Positions 5,537-8,367 of a DNA stretch of 8,367 nucleotides are shown one piece after another. A program made the position numbers and the translations under genes. Within the stretch, counting starts at the first letter, position 1; the number at the start of each line of letters is the position of its first letter. The DNA comes from Bacteroidales bacterium (lineage in GTDB: Bacteria > Bacteroidota > Bacteroidia > Bacteroidales > UBA7960), in NCBI GenBank assembly GCA_007122505.1, contig SKTQ01000197.1, positions 1 through 8,367 on the forward strand, given 5' to 3'. A model generated the notes under the pieces. It ran no database searches and was not told the DNA's origin. It saw only the letters and a program-made list of their open reading frames with translations.

Positions 5537-6904
5537 ATGGATATTCAAGCACCAGATTCTATCGCACAAAAAAGCGCAGGCGAGGCGTTGTACAGTGAAG
5601 CATGTGAGTATATTACCGGTGGTGTAAGCCGAAACACGGTTTTCAGAAGGCCGCATCCCTTTTATGCCGCCAGTGCATCCGGTTGTTATGTAACGGATGT
5701 TGATGGCATTCAGCGGCTGGATTTTGCCAACAATATGGCATCCCTGATCCATGGCCATGCTCATCCGGCCATCGTATCTGCCGTTGTGGAACAGTTGCAC
5801 CGGGGTACCGCCTATACCATGGCCACCGAAGCAGAGGTTGCTTTTGCCAAACTGCTGTGCCATCGTGTGCCGGGCTTCGAGAAGGTCAGATTTGTAAATT
5901 CCGGTACAGAGGCCGTAATGACAATGATCAAAGCATCCAGGGCCTACACCGGAAGGCCAAAGATCGCCAAGACCGAAGGAGCATATCACGGAACTTACGA
6001 CTTTGCTGAGATCAGTCAAACATCCAAACCGGATCAGTGGGGTGATATACACAAACCCAACAGTGTACCGCTGGCCCATGGCACACCGCAGGGTGTACTG
6101 GATGATGTGGTCATCTTTCCCTTCAACGACATTGAAAAGACCCTGAAAATTCTGGATGCCCAGGCAGACCAGATAGCCTGTGTGATCATCGATCCGGTGC
6201 CCCACCGCGTTGGACTTGTTCCCGGTACGGATGCCTTCATCGAAGCATTGTACGATTGGACCCGAAGGAACGATGCACTTCTGGTTTTCGATGAAGTGGT
6301 AACCCTGCGTGTAAATTACGGCGGAGCCCAGGCAAGATATAGTGTCAGACCCGATATGACGGCACTCGGCAAGATCATCGGGGGAGGTTTCCCGGTTGGT
6401 GCCATTGCAGGACGTACAGAAGTGATGCGCGTTCTGGACCCGCGTGAAAAGAAAATCCTTTTCCCTCATTCGGGAACTTTCTCTGCAAACCCAATCACCA
6501 CCACCGCAGGCCGGGTTGCCATGGAGCTTTTCGACCGGGATGCCGTTAGCAGGTTGAACGACCTCACGCAAAAGGCGATGGAGCAGATAGAAGAAGCCAT
6601 CAGAATTGCCGATGTTCCTGTCTCCCTCACAGGCGCGGGCTCCATGTTCAGGATCCATCTGCGGGCAACACCACCGCAAACCTACAGGGAAGCCTATCAA
6701 CCAAAGGAAGTAGCGGCGCTCATAGATGAAATTCTGGATTATCTTTATCTGAATGAAAAAATTATGATGATCAACACCTGTGCTTGTATGTTCTCCACAC
6801 CAATGACGCAAAAAGAAGTGGACATCCTCACACAGGCACTGCTTAATGCCTTCAGGCACATCAAACCGAAACTGGAAAAAGTACATAAGGAGGTCTATGA
6901 ATAA
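5537..6904 (+). CDS. Class III aminotransferase, beta-amino acid transaminase-like
   Basis: 455 aa, PLP fold-type I, class III, of the glutamate-1-semialdehyde aminomutase (HemL)-like branch. NSGTEA (121-126) and EGAYHG (147-152) bind the cofactor phosphate and stack on the ring; DEVVT (252-256) supplies the Asp that pairs with the pyridine nitrogen; Lys279 in ALGKIIGGGFPVGA is the Schiff-base lysine; HSGTFSANP (311-319) contacts the phosphate across the dimer. HSGTF instead of the HemL pattern GTLSGNP, together with GAGSMF (366-371), recalls beta-phenylalanine aminotransferases such as that of Variovorax. True HemL is unlikely because no heme genes are near and the neighbours process 3-oxo acids. 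Predicted role: convert a beta-amino acid to a 3-oxo acid, with 2-oxoglutarate or pyruvate as acceptor. Overlaps the thiolase gene by 8 nt. The start at 5537 lacks a Shine-Dalgarno. Substrate not established. Confidence 0.85.
   Translation: MDIQAPDSIAQKSAGEALYSEACEYITGGVSRNTVFRRPHPFYAASASGCYVTDVDGIQRLDFANNMASLIHGHAHPAIVSAVVEQLHRGTAYTMATEAEVAFAKLLCHRVPGFEKVRFVNSGTEAVMTMIKASRAYTGRPKIAKTEGAYHGTYDFAEISQTSKPDQWGDIHKPNSVPLAHGTPQGVLDDVVIFPFNDIEKTLKILDAQADQIACVIIDPVPHRVGLVPGTDAFIEALYDWTRRNDALLVFDEVVTLRVNYGGAQARYSVRPDMTALGKIIGGGFPVGAIAGRTEVMRVLDPREKKILFPHSGTFSANPITTTAGRVAMELFDRDAVSRLNDLTQKAMEQIEEAIRIADVPVSLTGAGSMFRIHLRATPPQTYREAYQPKEVAALIDEILDYLYLNEKIMMINTCACMFSTPMTQKEVDILTQALLNAFRHIKPKLEKVHKEVYE
6887..6893 (+). 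promoter_or_regulatory. Shine-Dalgarno for the thiolase gene
   Basis: AAGGAGG lies within the last codons of the aminotransferase gene, with only 3 nt before the ATG at 6897. It supports 6897 as the start over an in-frame ATG at 6846 and implies translation coupled to the aminotransferase. Confidence 0.65.
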
Positions 6905-8108
6905 TTCAAGAGATGTTTTTATTTGTGATGCCGTACGTACGCCTGTAGGACGTTACGGCGGCAGTCTGTCGGCCGTTCGGACCGACGACCTGGCTGCAAT
7001 TCCTCTTAAGGCCCTGACAGAGAGAAATCCCCTGGTTGACTGGCTGTCTCTGGATGATGTGATCCTTGGGTGTGCCAACCAGGCCGGGGAAGACAACCGC
7101 AATGTTGCCCGTATGGCACTCCTGCTGGCAGGGCTTTCGGAAACCATCCCCGGGGTTACCACCAACAGGTTATGTGGCTCCGGGATGGATGCCGTTGGAA
7201 CGGCGGCAAGAGCCATCAAGGCCGGTGAAGCGGACCTGATCATTGCCGGAGGCGTGGAAAGCATGTCGCGCGCGCCATTTGTCATGGAAAAAGCGGACAA
7301 GGCTTTTTCAAGGTCTGTGGCCATGTACGACACCACCATCGGCTGGCGCTTTGTCAATAAAAAAATGGATAAGCTCTATGGGACAGATGCCATGATTGAA
7401 ACGGCCGAAAATATTGTAGATGATTTGAAGATCAGCCGGGAAGATCAGGATGCGTTTGCTTTTTGGAGCCAGGAAAAAGCCCATGATGCCCAGCAAAACG
7501 GACTTCTTGCGGAGGAGATTGTACCCGTTACCATCCCGCAGCGAAAAGGCGACCCCATTGTGGTTGATACGGACGAGCATCCGCGGCGGACAACGCCTGA
7601 AAAGCTGGCTTCCCTGAGACCCATCGCCAGGGCAGCGGGTACCATTACCGCCGGCAACGCTTCAGGTGTTAACGACGGGGCCGCAGCACTGCTCATCGCC
7701 TCCGAAGATGCTATAAAGCGGTTCAACCTGACACCGCTGGCCAAAATATCAGGGATGTCGGTGGCGGGTGTACTCCCGCGGATCATGGGTATGGGACCGG
7801 TACCGGCAACGGAAAAACTGCTGAAACGGCTGGGTATGCAACTTGACGACATGGATGTGATCGAACTCAATGAAGCCTTTGCCGCACAGGCTCTCGGATG
7901 TACCCGCACACTGGGCATCCCGGACGATGACCCACGCATTAATCCGCGCGGAGGTGCCATCGCCCTTGGCCATCCCCTGGGGATGAGCGGTGCGAGAATC
8001 CTAACCACTGCCGTTTACCAGCTGAAGAACGGTGCCGGCAAAAAAGCACTTTGCACCATGTGCATCGGAGTAGGGCAGGGGATAGCCATGATCATTGAGA
8101 AGGTTTGA
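6897..8108 (+). CDS. pcaF: Thiolase, 3-oxoadipyl-CoA thiolase type
   Basis: 403 aa from the ATG at 6897, a standard length. It cleaves 3-oxoacyl-CoA with free CoA to acetyl-CoA and a shortened acyl-CoA. Catalytic residues: Cys93 (NRLCGSGMD) takes the acyl group, His359 (ALGHPLG) activates it, and Cys389 (TMCIGVGQG) is the acid/base; NEAF is at 325-328. GCANQAGEDNRNVARMA (58-74), YDTTIGWRFVN (144-154) and YGTDAM..TAEN (161-172) are characteristic of PcaF/PaaJ thiolases, which split 3-oxoadipyl-CoA into succinyl-CoA and acetyl-CoA, rather than of acetoacetyl-CoA thiolases. The start at 6897 was preferred to 6846 because of AAGGAGG just ahead and because the protein then begins a few residues before DAVRTPVGRYGG, as thiolases do. 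It is the last gene of the block and runs into a hairpin after its stop codon. A related 3-oxoacyl-CoA may be the true substrate. Confidence 0.9.
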   Translation: MNNSRDVFICDAVRTPVGRYGGSLSAVRTDDLAAIPLKALTERNPLVDWLSLDDVILGCANQAGEDNRNVARMALLLAGLSETIPGVTTNRLCGSGMDAVGTAARAIKAGEADLIIAGGVESMSRAPFVMEKADKAFSRSVAMYDTTIGWRFVNKKMDKLYGTDAMIETAENIVDDLKISREDQDAFAFWSQEKAHDAQQNGLLAEEIVPVTIPQRKGDPIVVDTDEHPRRTTPEKLASLRPIARAAGTITAGNASGVNDGAAALLIASEDAIKRFNLTPLAKISGMSVAGVLPRIMGMGPVPATEKLLKRLGMQLDDMDVIELNEAFAAQALGCTRTLGIPDDDPRINPRGGAIALGHPLGMSGARILTTAVYQLKNGAGKKALCTMCIGVGQGIAMIIEKV

Positions 8109-8110
8109 GA

Positions 8111-8130
8111 CTGCATGACCTCGCATGCAG
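8111..8130. terminator. Hairpin between convergent thiolase and anmK genes
   Basis: CTGCATG (8111-8117) and CATGCAG (8124-8130) form a 7-bp perfect stem with a 6-nt loop, directly after the thiolase stop and ahead of the oppositely oriented anmK end. Its position suits a terminator for the block and possibly for both genes, but no U-run follows on either strand. Confidence 0.45.
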
Positions 8131-8167
8131 ATGACTTCCAGTGCTGACCAGACCGGGCAATTCACTA

Positions 8168-8367
8168 TCATATGCTGAACCTGTGGATACTGCCTCCAAT
8201 GGTATCACATGCTGCACCTGTTACGGATGAAAGACAGTTCGGCAATCCCTCCATGCATAAAAGGCCAAGGAAGGCAAAAACCAAAGCTTCCTTGAATTCA
8301 ATCAGCATTTTATCCGGAATATAAATCTCTGTTGTGCCGGAAACAAATGCTTGCAACTTCTCCATCA
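8168..8367 (-). CDS. anmK: Anhydro-N-acetylmuramic acid kinase, C-terminal fragment (cut by window edge)
   Basis: The minus strand is open from the window edge to a TGA at 8170-8168, giving the last 66 or so residues of a protein that begins outside. The sequence contains EIYIPDKMLIEFKEALVF followed by AFLGLL, then NCLSSVTGAACDTIGG. This is the C-terminal signature of AnmK (IPD..I.FKEAL.FA.LG, then N.LSSVTGA), especially the Bacteroidota form. AnmK phosphorylates and opens 1,6-anhydro-MurNAc from peptidoglycan turnover, giving MurNAc-6-phosphate. The ATG at 8365-8363 is an internal methionine, not the start, since the family is about 350-390 residues long. Convergent with the thiolase and probably unrelated to the upstream metabolic block. 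Confidence 0.85.
   Translation of the reverse strand, partial: MEKLQAFVSGTTEIYIPDKMLIEFKEALVFAFLGLLCMEGLPNCLSSVTGAACDTIGGSIHRFSI

Noticed and set aside
5441..6886. A 481-codon open frame on the minus strand, longer than the aminotransferase gene it overlaps
   Set aside because: It lies wholly antisense to a gene with clear PLP-enzyme motifs, its translation is rich in His, Cys and Gly with no recognisable domain, and it has no promoter or ribosome site. It is a codon-bias shadow.
6846..6896. Upstream ATG at 6846 as the thiolase start
   Set aside because: It overlaps the aminotransferase by 59 nt, adds 17 basic residues absent from thiolases, and ignores the AAGGAGG just before 6897.

Overview
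The window looks like a chromosomal segment of an anaerobic or facultative member of the Bacteroidota. Three things suggest this. Several gene starts are preceded by matches to the phylum's TAnnTTTG -7 promoter element (plus strand at 161-168, 1198-1205 and 2262-2269; minus strand at 109-102). Most starts that do not overlap another gene lack a Shine-Dalgarno sequence. The cinA and anmK ends at the two edges also read like Bacteroidota proteins. No RNA genes, insertion sequences, CRISPR arrays or phage genes are visible.

Layout. At the left edge the first 28 codons of cinA run leftward from position 86, divergent from a uridine-phosphorylase-like nucleoside phosphorylase (203-1081). Next is a SirB1/transglutaminase-like protein (1252-2142). 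Then comes a metabolic block, all on the plus strand: a divergent KamA-family radical SAM aminomutase (2333-3964), a two-subunit 3-oxoacid CoA-transferase most like PcaI/PcaJ (4060-4773 and 4767-5426), a class III aminotransferase resembling beta-amino-acid transaminases (5537-6904), and a thiolase of the PcaF/PaaJ type (6897-8108). The right edge holds the C-terminal end of anmK on the minus strand, convergent with the thiolase.

The block reads as a pathway: alpha-amino acid -> beta-amino acid (2,3-aminomutase) -> 3-oxo acid (beta-transaminase) -> 3-oxoacyl-CoA (CoA-transferase) -> acetyl-CoA plus an acyl-CoA two carbons shorter (thiolase). The last three proteins resemble the enzymes that finish the beta-ketoadipate pathway, but no aromatic-degradation gene is visible here. 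In the aminomutase, the two aspartates that hold the lysine side-chain amine in clostridial lysine 2,3-aminomutase appear to be replaced (Ala416 followed by Arg417, and Thr454 by position). An acidic substrate is therefore plausible. 2-Aminoadipate would give 3-aminoadipate, 3-oxoadipate, 3-oxoadipyl-CoA and then succinyl-CoA plus acetyl-CoA. Glutamate (via 3-oxoglutarate) and lysine (via 6-amino-3-oxohexanoate) are alternatives. This pathway is inference from gene content and motifs; none of it is demonstrated by the sequence alone.

Expression. The aminomutase has its own candidate promoter and is separated from the CoA-transferase genes by a strong GC-rich hairpin (4004-4034). The CoA-transferase subunits overlap by 7 nt and the aminotransferase and thiolase by 8 nt. 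At both junctions a strong Shine-Dalgarno sequence lies inside the upstream gene, so the enzyme pairs are probably translated together.
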